Shown here: piece by piece, positions 12,817-24,600 of the stretch
Layout: every line of letters begins with the position of its first letter
How positions within the stretch are numbered: position 1 is the stretch's first letter
From: Burhinus oedicnemus
Taxonomy: Eukaryota > Chordata > Aves > Charadriiformes > Burhinidae
Assembly (NCBI GenBank): GCA_008921705.1
Contig: VFFE01009189.1
Location: forward strand, 1,088,646 to 1,152,645
Direction: 5' to 3'
DNA length: 64,000 bases
Translations under genes and position numbers: made by a program
The notes under the pieces: model-generated
What the model was told of the DNA's origin: nothing
What the model saw: only the letters and a program-made list of their open reading frames with translations
Database searches by the model: none

Positions 12817-13948
12817 TATATATAAATTTACAAGTTTCAGTATGACCAAATATTGGAATACCACTTATAGCTGCAAACAAAACTTTCACAGGAAAGCAGT
12901 GACTCTGAAAAAGACTTAAAAATGCTAGCAGATGAACTTCTGAATATGAGCATTCTCTCCAGTTCTACAACTTAAAGGGTTAATGTGATCCCTGCAAGTA
13001 TTAATTCTGTTATTACTGGTGCCCAGGGGAATTATATTTCTCATATTGAAGAGCTTGGTGGAAAACTGGAGGATTCAGAGGACTACAACAAGGCTTATTA
13101 AAGGGTTGAACAAAGCCTTTAGAATGAAAAACCAGAGGACCTCAAACAATTAGTTCAACAAGAAGAACACAAATGGGTAATGGGATCACAATCTATAGGG
13201 CAGACACAGATAATAGCAGACTTTTCAGTCTAGCAGAAAGTGTTGGAAGAAACACTAAGTGTGAAAGCTGAAGGTGGACAAATTTAGCTTAAAGTTCAAG
13301 GATATTACTAGAGTGAACAATCCAGTATTGTGATTGGAATATATGTACAGATGTTTATTCTCTGAAATCATCGTAAATAATCACAAGGCTTTAGGCAACT
13401 GTGTATTTTAAGGAACTGGTAAATGTTCTTAAGTAGGTCCCAAAAGTTATTCACATTTTTCTCTTTAGTTTCTATTTACCAGTTGACTAAGCCCATAATT
13501 ATCTATATGCTAGTGAAACTAGCTCCTGGTATGCACCAGAGAATGTGTGTTATTGGTTTCCACACAAGAGTAATCAAATCATGATCACTTGCAGTAATCA
13601 CCATTAATTTTTAGGCTTGAATCAGTTCTTCAGTACCTCTAAAAAAAAGAGGACTAACCTAGAATTTACTCACTTGCGATGCTATATTTTAAAGGTTAGA
13701 AAACTCTCACTAATAATTTAGAGAAATTATTTTGCTGTTAATATTGAAAGAAAAAAGAACTCCAGTATGTTTCTGTTTAAAGTCCCTATGTTTTTATTGT
13801 GAGTTTTTTGTGGTTTTTATTTATTTATGTATTTGTTTGTTTTAAATCGTATTTTCTAGACATTCTTGACCATTTATCTCCTTCTCTCTGTTCTGCTTTG
13901 GCTTTCTTCAGCTGACATGAGAGAGTACCTCATCTTCTCTTTTATTAG
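12817..13948. other. Anonymous AT-rich DNA
   Basis: Nothing recognised. Confidence 0.55.
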
Positions 13949-14014
13949 TTGGAAGAACATTCTCAAGGCCAGCAAGATCATTTACATCCAACTTGTCATG
14001 CATTCAGAAAAAAG
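13949..14014 (+). CDS. Candidate short internal exon, gene unknown
   Basis: A 66-nt block lies between a pyrimidine-rich acceptor ending in ttattag (13942-13948) and a donor AAAAAAG|gtaaca. In phase 0 it reads 22 residues rich in Q and H (L-E-E-H-S-Q-G-Q-Q-D-H-L-H-P-T-C-H-A-F then R-K-K). A second frame, starting one base later, is also open, so the reading is ambiguous. It was picked because its phase matches the candidate at 16706. There is no recognisable domain. Confidence 0.22.
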
Positions 14015-15599
14015 GTAACAATGCATCGACTCCCTTTTCCCCTCTTCTGTGTTTGACCCTTATTAAATAGATTTAAACTCAGCCATTTTAATATTCTAAC
14101 TAAGGAAATCTTCCCATCAGTTTTCAGAAATATCAGCTAAATTTTTGCACATGCGTCAGCAATTCTGGCTTATTACCAATGATTCTGAAATTGGTGCATA
14201 AGCAAATAAGAGTGTTTTCTCCAAGGCCTTATTGCCAAAGAGATCATTTTACTGACATCTTAATTTTCTGCTAAATTAATAATCTTTATCTGCTTCCTTC
14301 TTCTGTATGTGAACATATTTTTTAATAAAAGCTACATGTGAAAATTGCTTTAGTAAGATGGAACCAATGTAATTTATTCTTTACATTGATATTTGTATGT
14401 ATTTGTCTATTTTATTCGTTATTTTCCTTTTTTAAATTGTCAGCATTTTGGAGAAATGAAAGCTTTTGAGTGTATTATACACTTAACTATTACAGTATTT
14501 CTTGGTGAAACAATATTTACATATTTACATTGTTTTCTTTTACTTCAGATACATTCAGAGAAAATTCTGGTCATTATTAAACTTGTTTGTTTGTTTCTTA
14601 AGTAATTTGGAAAGAAAAAATAATTTAATTTAGTGTGAAGTTATTATTTATAATTTGTTCTCACATTTTTAATCAAAACTGACAAATTCTGAAATTAAAT
14701 GCTAAAATGAAAAGCTGAAAAATGCTGTTTTAAAAGATCAAAATCTAAATGTGAGCTTTTCAAAACAATCTCTATTAAATAGTCGTTCCAAGTAATAGTG
14801 AAATTTCAGTGACCTCAACACTGCACTTTTTAGTGAATTAACTATTCATTTCGTTATTCATCTTTGTTTCTTGAGCCTATCTGGATAGATTGTTCATTCC
14901 TCTTCCATGGAAAAGAAATGACTTACTCATTTTTCTTGGTTGATGTTGCAATACATCTTTCCTTAAAAAGATTGTAGGACTGGCAGGAACAAAAAAGGAA
15001 AAGATTAACTGTCTTGAAGCTATACATTAATGCTTAGGATGCATGAGAAGAAAAATTAATGTTTCTCTCTTCCCTGTGGGTCTTAAAGTGGTTAGTATTA
15101 GACAAGGTTACTCATAACGGTAATAACTTTTTTTTTTTTCCCTGTTATAAATTATTTCTGTTTTGAAGGGGAACACACAAGGCAAGAACCTTGCTGTTTG
15201 ACAAGGCATGATCTTGCACAGAGGTTATTTTCACTGGGTAAACTCAGAGAAACTGATGAAACTAGGAAACTATCCTGCAGAATTGTCTTTCCTTTTTTTC
15301 CTCAACTTAGCATTCACTTGTGTTCCTTCCCATACTGATCAATAATGTAAATTTAGTGGTTTTGTTTCTCAGAAAATCTTGTGTTCACAGTATTTTCTAT
15401 CCAGACATAGTCTGAAGACCATCATCAGTTCCCTGTTACTTGGTCGCTTGGATAATTGCAATCCTTAAAGAAATTATCACTTTCTGGACGTTAAGAAAGT
15501 GACTTGAGTATATGCACACAACTGTTATAAGGAGTTTTGCATGTCTATTCAAAAATCTGAAAGAGAATGGTCTTGTAGCATTAGAGGCACAGTCATTGC
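14015..15599. other. Anonymous AT-rich DNA
   Basis: No gene recognised. Around 15375-15470 the text faintly resembles the C-terminal part of an ancient L2/CR1-type LINE, but this is too degraded to claim. Confidence 0.5.
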
Positions 15600-15880
15600 C
15601 TTTATCGGGGCTGGCTGCTCTGTAAGGACAGGCGAGTCAGGAGCCAAAGGTGGTAACTGCACTGGCAGGGCAGGGCCCTCGCTGACAAGGGCACAATGCC
15701 ACAATGCTTGAGCAGCAAAGAGCAGAGCTGGTTGGCAACGGTGACCAGTCAGCCATAGTCCAGCCTGCCAGGTGCATGCACAGTGACAAGGTAAGGCTGA
15801 GGTCAAGGCAGAAATTCAAGTCAGCGAGACAGGATCAGGGCTGAAATCAGGCTGATGCACTCATGGCTCACAGCTTTAGA
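15600..15880 (+). repeat. Unclassified dispersed repeat, copy 1 (degenerate)
   Basis: A GC-richer segment whose core (about 15690-15860) aligns by eye with 48540-48690 and 53375-53510. The shared order is a GGTGACAGTAACCAG-like block, TCAGCCACAG-like block, GTGACAAGGCAGGTCTGA-like block, then AAGTCAGC and GGATCAGGG-like blocks. The family is unknown. It could be a degraded LTR or another interspersed repeat. It is the most diverged of the three copies. Confidence 0.45.
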
Positions 15881-16290
15881 CAAAGCACCTCAGCTCCACC
15901 TCCAGATTACCCATCTTGGCAAGCACTGCCCGTAAATCATAGAAATGATGAATGTGTAAAAAGTAATTTATTTGCTGGAAATTAGGTCCTCACCAGCACT
16001 ATGAGATACTTTTAGACTGATACACCTGGAAGACATGAGAGACTACAACTACAGATCTGTGAAACTTCAATGGTGTTAATTTTGGAGAAGTCCTACAGAC
16101 TAGTATGAAGGAATAGTTCTCTAACAGTCTAACATACGTGATGGAGCAGTTGATTAGCAGAAGAAAACAGAGAAACTGGTCCTAGAAAAAGGAAGCATTG
16201 CAGAGTGAAAGCATAGTAAAAGACAAAAACAACTGCAGAGACAAAAATCAGCAAGAATTATTTTTAGAGTCTCATCCTCCTAATATTGTA

Positions 16291-16334
16291 ATTAACATTA
16301 AAATTAACATTAAAATGTTAATTAACATTAAAAT
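16291..16334. repeat. Short tandem repeat, unit about 12 bp
   Basis: Three imperfect units of ATTAACATTAAA, the last after a short TGTTA interruption. Confidence 0.8.
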
Positions 16335-16705
16335 GAATATTGATGGGGAAAATCTAGTACTATATACATTTTACGATCATATTCTCTGTCAGAAATCCTC
16401 ATACAAAATTTGTGCTCCAATACAGAGTAGTGTGGAAGAGATTTCAATTTGTTTTTCCTAACCAAGAATGAAACTATTTTTTTGCAGTTGCAAAAATATA
16501 ACATTATGTCACATGCTTTTTCTGCAAAACACTGCGATGCAAGACATAATACATTCAAAAAGCTGTTTGTTGGGATTATCTGTATGAAATGCTTGCAATT
16601 GTTTACTTCTTAGCTGTTCTCATGGAGTGTAAATGTAAGAAGTTGCCTGTTTTCTCCTGCTTGAAATACTTGGATTTGCACTGCCTATCAACCAACCTTT
16701 TCCAG

Positions 16706-16766
16706 GATGTTAACGCCAAAAGAATGACAGTTCCAAGGAAAAAGAGATTCCTACCTGTGAATTCAG
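16706..16766 (+). CDS. Candidate short internal exon, gene unknown
   Basis: A 61-nt block follows a good acceptor (aaccttttccag, ending 16705) and precedes a donor TTCAG|gtaagg. Only phase 0 is open. It reads 20 residues with a basic cluster (R-M-T-V-P-R-K-K-R-F-L-P-V-N-S) and ends with one base (G) of a split codon. That trailing base is compatible with the terminal-exon candidate at 25321, giving an Asp codon at the junction. I do not recognise the protein. Splice signals are good at both ends, but the block is short. Confidence 0.3.
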
Positions 16767-17545
16767 GTAAGGTCCCAAATCTAAGGGTACTTTCCACAAG
16801 TTATGGTTACTATCTTCCAAACACAGTGCCACTGTGACTGCCATGAATAAAGGGACTGTTTCATTAAAGTAGTCTTATAATATTATGGATGAGTTTCAGA
16901 TGAGATTAATAAAATTCATGAGATAAAGACACATAAAAGTGGTGTCTATATATATCTCTCCATCTATGAGCTGTGTGTCTAGTCTCCCATTATAACTAGT
17001 GGAGTTCTGATCATTAAAATCAATGAAGACTACAGAAAGATACTCATATCATCCTAAAGTGGACATCTAGGGGCCTCAGTTCAGCCACTCACACATAGTT
17101 ATCTAGTACTATCTTGTGGTTCTTCTGGGCATCTAAGACATCTAGGTGAGGCTAACATATATGGCACAAACCTAGAGAAGCCATACTCTCCTGGAGTGGT
17201 AGCTGGACATCAGGTACCTGGAGTGTTTCCAATGTTCCTAGGGGCCTATGCATGACAAGTGAATTACTCTCCTCATGTCTGGTTTGTCAAACCTCTCTGT
17301 GGGTTTCACTGAGTTTATAGACCTACAGCAACTATAATGACAGCAGAGATGCCTACCTTCATTTGTGGTGGATTGACCTTGGCTGGTTGCTGGGTTCCCA
17401 CCAAGCCATTCTATCACTTACCTCCTCAACAGGATAGGGGGAGAAAAATAAAATGAAAAGCTCATGGGTCGATATAAGGATAGGGAGATCACTCAGAAAT
17501 TACCATCACAGGGAAAACAGATTCATATTAAGAAAATTAATTTAA

Positions 17546-17551
17546 TTTATT
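17546..17551 (-). terminator. Possible LTR polyadenylation signal
   Basis: AATAAA on the minus strand (TTTATT on the plus strand) lies in the 3' part of the LTR. Confidence 0.3.
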
Positions 17552-17750
17552 GCCAATTAATCAGAGCAGGATAATGAGAAAAAAGAACAAACTTAAAAAC
17601 ACATTTCCCCCACTGTCCCTTCTCCCCAGGTTCAACTTCACTCCTTACTTGTCTACCTCTTACCTGGAGCAATGCAGGGCGATGGAGAATGGGGGTCGCA
17701 GTCACTTCATAATGCTTTGTCTCTGCTGCTCCTTCCTCCTCACACTCTTC

Positions 17751-18115
17751 CCCTGCTCCAGCATGGGGTCCTTCCCACAGGAGACAGTCTTTCATGAACT
17801 TATCCAATGTGGGTCCTTCCCATGGGCTGCAGTTCTTCATGAACTGCTCCAGCATGGGTCCTTTCCATGGGGTGCATTCCTTCAAGAACAGACTCCTCCA
17901 GCGTGGGTCCCCCATAAGGTCACAGGACCTGCCAGAAAGCCTACTCATGCATGGGGTCGTCTCCAGGGGCCTCAGGTCCTTCCAAGAGCCTGCTTCAGCA
18001 TGGGCTTCCCATGGGGTCACAGCTTTCTTCAAGGCACATCCACCTGCTCCAGCATGGGGTCCTCCATGGGCTGCAGTGTGGATATGTCCTCCACAATGGA
18101 CCTCCATGGGTTGCA
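17751..18115. repeat. Imperfect minisatellite inside the LTR
   Basis: About eight units with a CTCCAGCATGGGTCC-like core start near 17756, 17803, 17847, 17894, 17944, 17993, 18047 and 18092, giving spacings of 44-54 bp. Most units also contain a CCCATGGG(C/G)TGCAG-like block. The array has almost no stop codons on either strand, which explains the long open frames (216 codons on +, 186 on -) that overlap it and are not genes. Confidence 0.85.
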
Positions 18116-18282
18116 GGGGGACAGCCTGGTCACAACCACCAGCTGCAAGGGAATCTCTGCTCCAGCAACAGGAGCACCTCCTCCCCTACTTTTTCACTGA
18201 CCTTGGTGTCTGCAGGGCTGTTTGTATCACATATTCTCACTCCTTTCTCCCAGATGCTGTTCCACAGCATTTTTTTTCCCTT

Positions 18283-18297
18283 TCTTAAATATGTTAT
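18283..18297 (-). promoter_or_regulatory. Possible LTR TATA-like element
   Basis: Minus-strand ATAACATATTTAAG, about 170 bp inside the LTR start, is in the expected place for an LTR core promoter. No transcription evidence is available. Confidence 0.3.
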
Positions 18298-18464
18298 AGC
18301 AGAGGTGCCACCACTGTTACTGATTGGCTCAGCTTTGGCCAGCAGGGTGTCTGTCCTGGAGCCAGCTGACACTGGCTGTCTAACATGGGGGCAGCTTCTG
18401 GTGTCTTCCCACAGAAGCCACCCTTGTAGCCCCCCTGCTAATAAAACCTTACCATGTAAACACA

Positions 18465-19679
18465 ATGCTTCCATGCAGACACTTACAGGTGGATAACTAA
18501 AGTTAGCTATTCTAATTTCCAACTGAATCCTGTATTATGAGTCTACAATCAAGGACATAGTATGTAATACAAGCTTGTGTAAAGGATTTCTCAAATACTA
18601 TTGAAGATAAAGTATAAAATTTCATCTACAACACAAAAAGAAACTAATTTTGTATCTCACAATAAGATGTTAGTGAAAGATGTAATCTCCACAGGTCTAT
18701 GGCTGTGACAGGGGTTAACACTCAACAGACAGAAGCAAATCAAGCATATGGGAAGAATCACAGCTCGTGTAAGTCAATGCCCGTTTACACTGTCTGATCA
18801 TCTGGACCAGAGCCACTGACGAACAGCTCATCAGGAGTTCTGAGAGCACAAGGATGTGTAAAAAAAGCTCTCACACTAGCTAAGACTTTATTAGCTTAGT
18901 ATTTCTGAGGCCTTCCTTTCATTAACAGTAAACGAGGCCTTTGTCTTCCAAAAACACACTTCAGCTGACCCAATATGTATTCTGATTATGAATGAGTAGC
19001 ATGCAGATAGATTTGCAAGTATAGCTTAGCAGTACTAGGGCAATATTGAATATAAATGATTCTTTATGTAATTACAGCATCCCTGATTGTTGTCCCTTAT
19101 TGCTGAAGAGAACTTTCTGGATTTTCTTAAAAACACAGAATTTGTTTTCATTTGGTCCTGAAAAGTTGGGTAATCAAGTAGCATATTGTCTGTACTGGAG
19201 ATGTTATGCAGTCAATGGTATGGGGGAAAAAACATATGTCAGTTGATGAAAACAAATTTTAACTGTCAGTTTCTACTTTGGGTTAAGATAGTGGGAAACT
19301 AGTAAATTAAAAAGTTGTCAAAGTCACCCTGACAGAATCACATGATTGAAAAACCTTTGTTTTACTCATTTTCCAAGTCTTCTAAAAAGTTAATGTGGTT
19401 TTTTTGTGTTTTTTTTTTCAATAAGGAAAAGGGAACTTTTTAAAAAACTGAAGCTGAAACATTTAATTAATTGAAAATTAACTAAGATTTTTCACAGATC
19501 TGTCACTCTTGCTTTTTGCACTGCTTTGTTCTTTCTTCTCTAAGCTGTGTTTTGCATATTAAAATTACATCAACAAAATGCAGTTTAACAATACAATTTA
19601 TACCACTAACATTCAGGGTCTCTTTAGATCTGGACCCCTTTGTACTCAACAAATTCAGGTCCAAAGAATTTGACAAGCA
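18465..19679. other. Anonymous AT-rich DNA
   Basis: Nothing recognised between the LTR and the next CR1. Confidence 0.55.
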
Positions 19680-19689
19680 AAAAAGCCTG

Positions 19690-21196
19690 GAGAAATGAAG
19701 ACTTTCCCTTGGTTGAAGAGGATTGGGTTAGAGATCATTTAGGCAAACCTGACACCCACAAATTGATGGGCCCTGAGGGGATGCAGCCACCAGTGCTGAA
19801 GGAGCTGGCCGATGTCATTGCTAAGCCACTCTCCATCATCTTTGAAAGGTCATGGAGAACGGGAGAGGTGCCTGAGGACTAGAAGAAAGCCAACGTCACT
19901 CCTGTCTTCATAAAGGGCAAGAAGGAAGACCCAGGAAACTACAGGCCAGTCAGCCTCACCTCCACCCCTGGAAAGGTGATGGAACAGCTCATCCTGGATG
20001 TCATCTCCAAGCATGTGCAGGAAAAGAGGGTTATCGGTAGCAGTCAACATGGATTCACCAAAGGGAAAATCATGCTTGACCAACCTGATAGCCTTCTGTG
20101 AGGGCATTACTGGCTGGGTAGATGAGGGGAGAGCAATGAATGTTGTCTACTTTGACTTTAACAAGACTTATGGCACTGCTTCCTGTAACATCCTCATAGG
20201 TAAGCTTAGGAAGTGTGCGTTAGATGAGTGGACGGTGAGGTGGATTGAGACCTGGCTGAATGGCAGAGCTCAGAGGATTGTGATCATTAGCGCAGAGTCT
20301 AGTTGGAGGTCTGTAACGAGCGGTGTTCCCAAGAAGTCAGTACTGAGTAGAGTCTTGTTCAACATATTCATCCATGACCTGGATGAGGAGATAGAGTGTA
20401 TCCTCAGCAAGCTTGCTGATGACAGAAAACTGGGAGGAGTGGCTGATACACCAGAAAGCTGTGCCACCATTCAGTGAGACCTGGACAGGCTAGAGAGTTG
20501 GCCGGAGAGGAACCTAATGGAGTTCAACAAAGGCAAGTGTAGGGTCCTGCACCCAGGGAGGAATAACCCCATGCACCAGTACAGGTTAGGGCTTGACCTG
20601 CTGGAAGGCAGCTCTGCAGAGAAGGACCTGGTGGACAACAAGTTGACGATGAGCCACCAATGTGCCCTTGTGGCCAAGAAGTCCAATGACATCCTAGGGT
20701 GCATCAAGAGGTGTGTGGCAAGCAGGTTGAGGGAGGTTAGCCTCCCCCTCTACTCTGCCCTGGTGAGGCCACACCTGGAGTATTGTGTCCAGTTCTGGGC
20801 TCCCCAGTTCAAGAAAGACAGGGAACTGCTGGAGAGAGTTCGACGGAGGGCTACAAAGATGATCCAGGGACTGGAGCACCTCTCTAATGAGGAAAAGCTG
20901 AGACCTGGGACTGTTTAACCTGCAGAAGACTGAGAGGGGATCTCATCAATGCTTGTAAGTATCTAAAGGGCGGGTGTCAAGAGGATGGGGCCAGACTCTT
21001 TTCAGTGGTGCCCAGTGACAGGACAAGGGGCAATGGGCACAAACTGGCACACAGGAAATCCCGTCTGAACATGAGGAAAAACTTGACTTTGAGAGTGACA
21101 GAGCACTGGAACAGGCTGGCCAGAGAGATTGTGGAGTCTCCTTCTCTGGAGATATTCAAAACCCACCTGGACACCATCCTGTGCAACCTGCTCTAG
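19690..21196 (+). pseudogene. CR1 ORF2 remnant: reverse transcriptase and C-terminus
   Basis: The frame encodes the CR1 reverse transcriptase that copies element RNA at the target site. Visible landmarks are N-Y-R-P-V-S-L-T near 19940, the F-T-K-G-K block near 20060, motif A F-D-F at 20151-20159 and motif C L-A-D-D at 20412-20423, so the catalytic aspartates remain. Breaks are a TAG at 19880-19882 (normally Trp), an extra A in the run at 20064-20069, a TGA at 20475-20477 (normally Arg, a CpG decay), a small deletion near 20625 and a frameshift near 20890. The final segment 21005-21196 is intact to the stop. It is clearly dead. Confidence 0.93.
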
Positions 21197-21233
21197 GTGA
21201 ACCTGTTTCAGCAGGAATTTGGACTAGATGATC

Positions 21234-21547
21234 ATAGAATCATAGAATCACCTAGGTTGTAAGGGACCTTTAAGATCATCAAGTCCAACCATCTTCCTAA
21301 CGCTGCCAAAACCACCATTAAACCATGTCCCTAAGCACTACATCTTTTAAATACCCCCAGGGATGGTGATTCCACCACTTTCCTGGGCAGCCTGTTCCAA
21401 TGTTTGATAACGTTTTCTCTGAAGAGATTTTTCCTAATATCCAATCTAAACCTCCCCTGGCGTAACTTAAGGCCATTTCCTCTTGTCCTATTGCTTGTTA
21501 CTTGGGAGAAGAGACTGACCTCCACCTCACTACAACCTCATTTCAGG
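21234..21547 (-). mobile_element. Nested CR1 LINE fragment inside another CR1
   Basis: A 314-bp CR1 3' tail sits in reverse orientation inside the 3' UTR of the 19680-21620 element. It is the type with the ATTCTATG tail and a 3' UTR like the copies at 6252 and 29410. It is flanked by the 8-bp direct repeat AGATGATC (21226-21233 and 21548-21555), consistent with a target-site duplication. Removing the insert and one repeat copy restores a continuous host 3' UTR. Confidence 0.95.
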
Positions 21548-21581
21548 AGATGATCTCCAGAGGTCCCCTCCAACCCCTACC

Positions 21582-21620
21582 ATTCTGTGATTCTGTGATT
21601 CTGTGATTCTGTGATTCTGT
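21582..21620 (+). repeat. CR1 terminal octamer array
   Basis: Nearly five perfect copies of ATTCTGTG form the 3' end of the host CR1, more than the two or three seen in the other copies here. Confidence 0.9.
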
Positions 21621-24600
21621 AACATAAAAACTACAAGGGAAAGATACTGTTTGCCTTTCACAGAGATGGGATACATTATTACAGAGATTAAGATGCAGAA
21701 AGAATGCTTTGGCTCAGTAAATAGGATGAGGGTAAAATATGGGACCTCAAAACCAAGATAGCAATTAATAAAATTTCTCTGATTTGAACAAAGCCTTACG
21801 GGCAATGATGTCTGCACTCTGTTCAGCTTCCTGCTCTGAAGTTTGTCGTGTCTCCTCACTATGTTCTTCCTGTTATCAACCAATTAAGGGTAGAAATATA
21901 TAGCAGCAGTTACAAATGTATAGTGGGAAAATTGAAAAAAAAAAAAAAAGCAGTACTGAGAGAGTAATCAAGAAGCTGTATTTGCCCTCTCACAGACCAG
22001 CAGCACAACTACTGGGCCATAGAATTTTCTTCCTAATTCCTGTTTTTCAGACTCTGATTATTGTGCTCATGTCCTCACAGTAGCACAGCTACTGCAGAAT
22101 GAATGATGCCATCCCATACCGTGCTCTATGGCCTGCTGTTACCATACTCTATTGGTGTTTAGGAGGCACTGTTAGGCATTGAACAAAGTATTCCTGCATT
22201 GCTTTTTCTGTCATATTTAAAAAGATTATGTATTGACACTTACATCATTAGAAGATCCTTACAAACTTGGAATCATGGCTAGACAAAGGCATCCGAGCTT
22301 CACCTTAGGGCAGGAAGTCTGAAAAACAAAATAACCTCTCCACTAATTTTGTGTCTTGGGAAGCATACTTAAATTGGAAGAATATGGACTTGCATAACTT
22401 TACTCAGTGTTGCAATTACATTACACCAGGAAGCCACTTGATTTTACTAGCTATTTTCCAAAATTTATGGGGTGCAGTGCAAAAATCACACTTAAAATAT
22501 TAGGTTCAGTCATAAAATGGGAAAAAAAAAAGTGATTATACTTTCCCCAAAGACTATAAATCTATTCTTATAGCACACAGTGCAAGAATGGACATTAACA
22601 AGGAATTCAGAGAACAATCTTTTCAAGTAAGACAAATTTCAGTATCTTTTTCTCCTCCTATAAAAATTTTCTATTGTATATTTACATTGCTGTTTTGAAT
22701 TTTATTTGCATTCTTTCTATTTCTTTGTTGATCTTTGAATAGTAATTTTCTGTGGTTTGGTGCATACACAGAGTAATAATATTTATTTAACATTATTTAT
22801 GTAATAGCTTACATAATAAATACATAAGTAAAAAGATGCTAAAATCAAAACATGTTTCATTCTGTTGGTCTTGGAAAGCCAGGATTCAGCTAGTTTTAGA
22901 AAACTTTGTGGTTAGATTATCAGATAAGTTTTATATACGTATAAAAAGTCTCTAAAGTTTTTGGATGGCTTAGAAAGCTTCAATTTTCTTAACTTTCACA
23001 TCCACAAGAATTTTAACCTGTGAGATAGATTATGGCAGTTTTGCATTACATGTTATAGTATGGTCATTTAGTCATTTATAGTAACTAACACTAGATGAAC
23101 CTATCAAAATGAGCATTATTCAACAGAAAATATTGTTGTTGCAAGCTGCAGTTAACCTTTTCTTAAATTTTCCATAAAAAACAAAAGGACCAGATAATTC
23201 AGAAGTGCTTAAGTTTTTGGAACAAATCTTTTGGGGTTTATATGTCATCATCACTGCACAGAAACAGAAGGTGAAATATACAGTCTTGCCAGCAGAATGG
23301 TAGACAATTGTTTTCACTTCGATGCTTTTGCTCAGGGATGACAACACTTGCCAACAGCACCCACATGAGGGAATCTGAATCCAAAGGACCCAAGTCGGTG
23401 GGCTATGAGCTGCTCTGGGATGAGTCATTTTCCATCTCTCCTGCTGATACTGCTTCATCTTTTACATTTTCATTGATCCAGAACAGGAAAGAATGGGTGG
23501 AACCGAGTGGTTATGGCATTCTTCTGAAAGGCCGTTCTTCCGTGTCTAAAACATAGCTAGTTGAAAGCTCATTTGCTGACAACAGTGTTAACAGCAGTTC
23601 TCTTTGAAGTATAAATGTTGTTGTTCCCAGCACATGGCTAAAATATCGGGGTATTTTTCAGTGGATCCCTTGCATTATCTGGAGAGCAAAAGCATTTACA
23701 GAGAAACAAAAATATTCTTTATTAAAACACCGTATTCCTGTTGTACAAACAGTCTGATTTTCATTACATCTATTGGGAAGTTTGCACTGCCTCTGGTATA
23801 TTAATAATATACCAGTCAAAGCTGGCTAAAATGATATCTCAGCTGGTCTAAAATGTATAAAATTTCAGATAAAATCCTAAAAAATACAACTGAGCCCAGA
23901 ACTTGATGAAAGCATGGAAACCTTGAAAAGAATATACATTTCTTTCCTCTTTCTCCTTTCCAAATTCGCCGTTAGTGAAAAGTATGTGTGCTGCGATAAA
24001 GTTTACCTTTTAAATAAAACTAAGTAATTAAGGTATGCAAAAAAAAAGATATGACAAACAATGATTTTCAATATTTCATGCCATATTTCTGCTAACAATT
24101 ACTAAATACTTTCAACAAAGACAAAAGGAACAGCTTAATCCTACTATAGTTTTCAGTCCGATCTCATTAAAGTTTATAGCACACCCTACTAGGGTTTCTT
24201 CTCAAAGACGTATTTCTTTTGCTGATGTTCACAGGAAATTCCCAGTTGTCATTTGATGGATCAATTAAATTGTTAGGGTATTTTAATGTATAACTCTGGC
24301 TTCGTATTCCCTGTATGTAAAGCGCAATGTGACAATGGATAAAAAATTCAATGCCAAACCACCATATATAAAATCCTTCAGATATCCCAGACTCCTAGAA
24401 AACACAAGGAAAACTTTTAGTATAAAAATAGGCTTAGTGTCCTAAATCTGTGCTGTGTGTTTCCCATTGTTTGTTTCAGGTAATGTGCACTAACATTAAC
24501 TGTACACCCTTAGCACTATGATCTTACCAAAACCAAATGTGTATAGTAGCTGTTATATCTATTGGCCATAAGAAAGATGAACTAAGCATGACTGGTGGAA

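Larger units (their letters stand above)
15881..17363. other. Anonymous AT-rich DNA with one exon candidate
   Basis: Apart from the 12-bp tandem repeat at 16291 and the exon candidate at 16706, nothing is recognised. Confidence 0.5.
17364..18464 (-). mobile_element. Solo LTR of an avian endogenous retrovirus
   Basis: A 1.1 kb GC-rich block sits in AT-rich DNA with no viral internal region on either side. On the minus strand it would start near 18464 with a TGTG-type end and finish at CCACA (complement of TGTGG at 17364), giving TG...CA termini. Minus-strand signals include a TATA-like CATATTTAAG near 18283-18297 and AATAAA at 17551-17546. The centre is a distinctive array of 44-54 bp imperfect units. 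I recognise this general structure from bird genomes as an LTR family, but cannot give an exact family name. I found no convincing target-site duplication. The 18464 end is uncertain by some 10 bp because the terminal sequence is eroded. Confidence 0.75.
19680..21620 (+). mobile_element. CR1 LINE, 1.6 kb, interrupted by a nested CR1
   Basis: This is the best-preserved CR1 in the window. It begins upstream of the reverse transcriptase (sequence encoding N-E-D-F-P-L-V-E-E-D), runs through RT and the ORF2 C-terminus to the stop at 21196, then into the 3' UTR. The 3' UTR is broken at 21233 by an oppositely oriented CR1 and resumes at 21548 with GATCTCCAGAGGTCCC. It ends in about five ATTCTGTG octamers. 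Its 3'-end type (GTGCAACCTGCTCTAG then GGACTAGATGATCTCC) is shared with the copies at 33081 and 46160. The element is 5'-truncated and inactive. Confidence 0.95.

Noticed and set aside
15375..15470. Possible ancient L2-type LINE piece (a G-R-L-D-N-C-N-like reading)
   Set aside because: Only one short block matches in order, which is too little to distinguish from chance.
17547..18200. Long open frames on both strands (186 and 216 codons)
   Set aside because: They arise from the stop-poor minisatellite inside the LTR. Peptides are repetitive and have no family resemblance.
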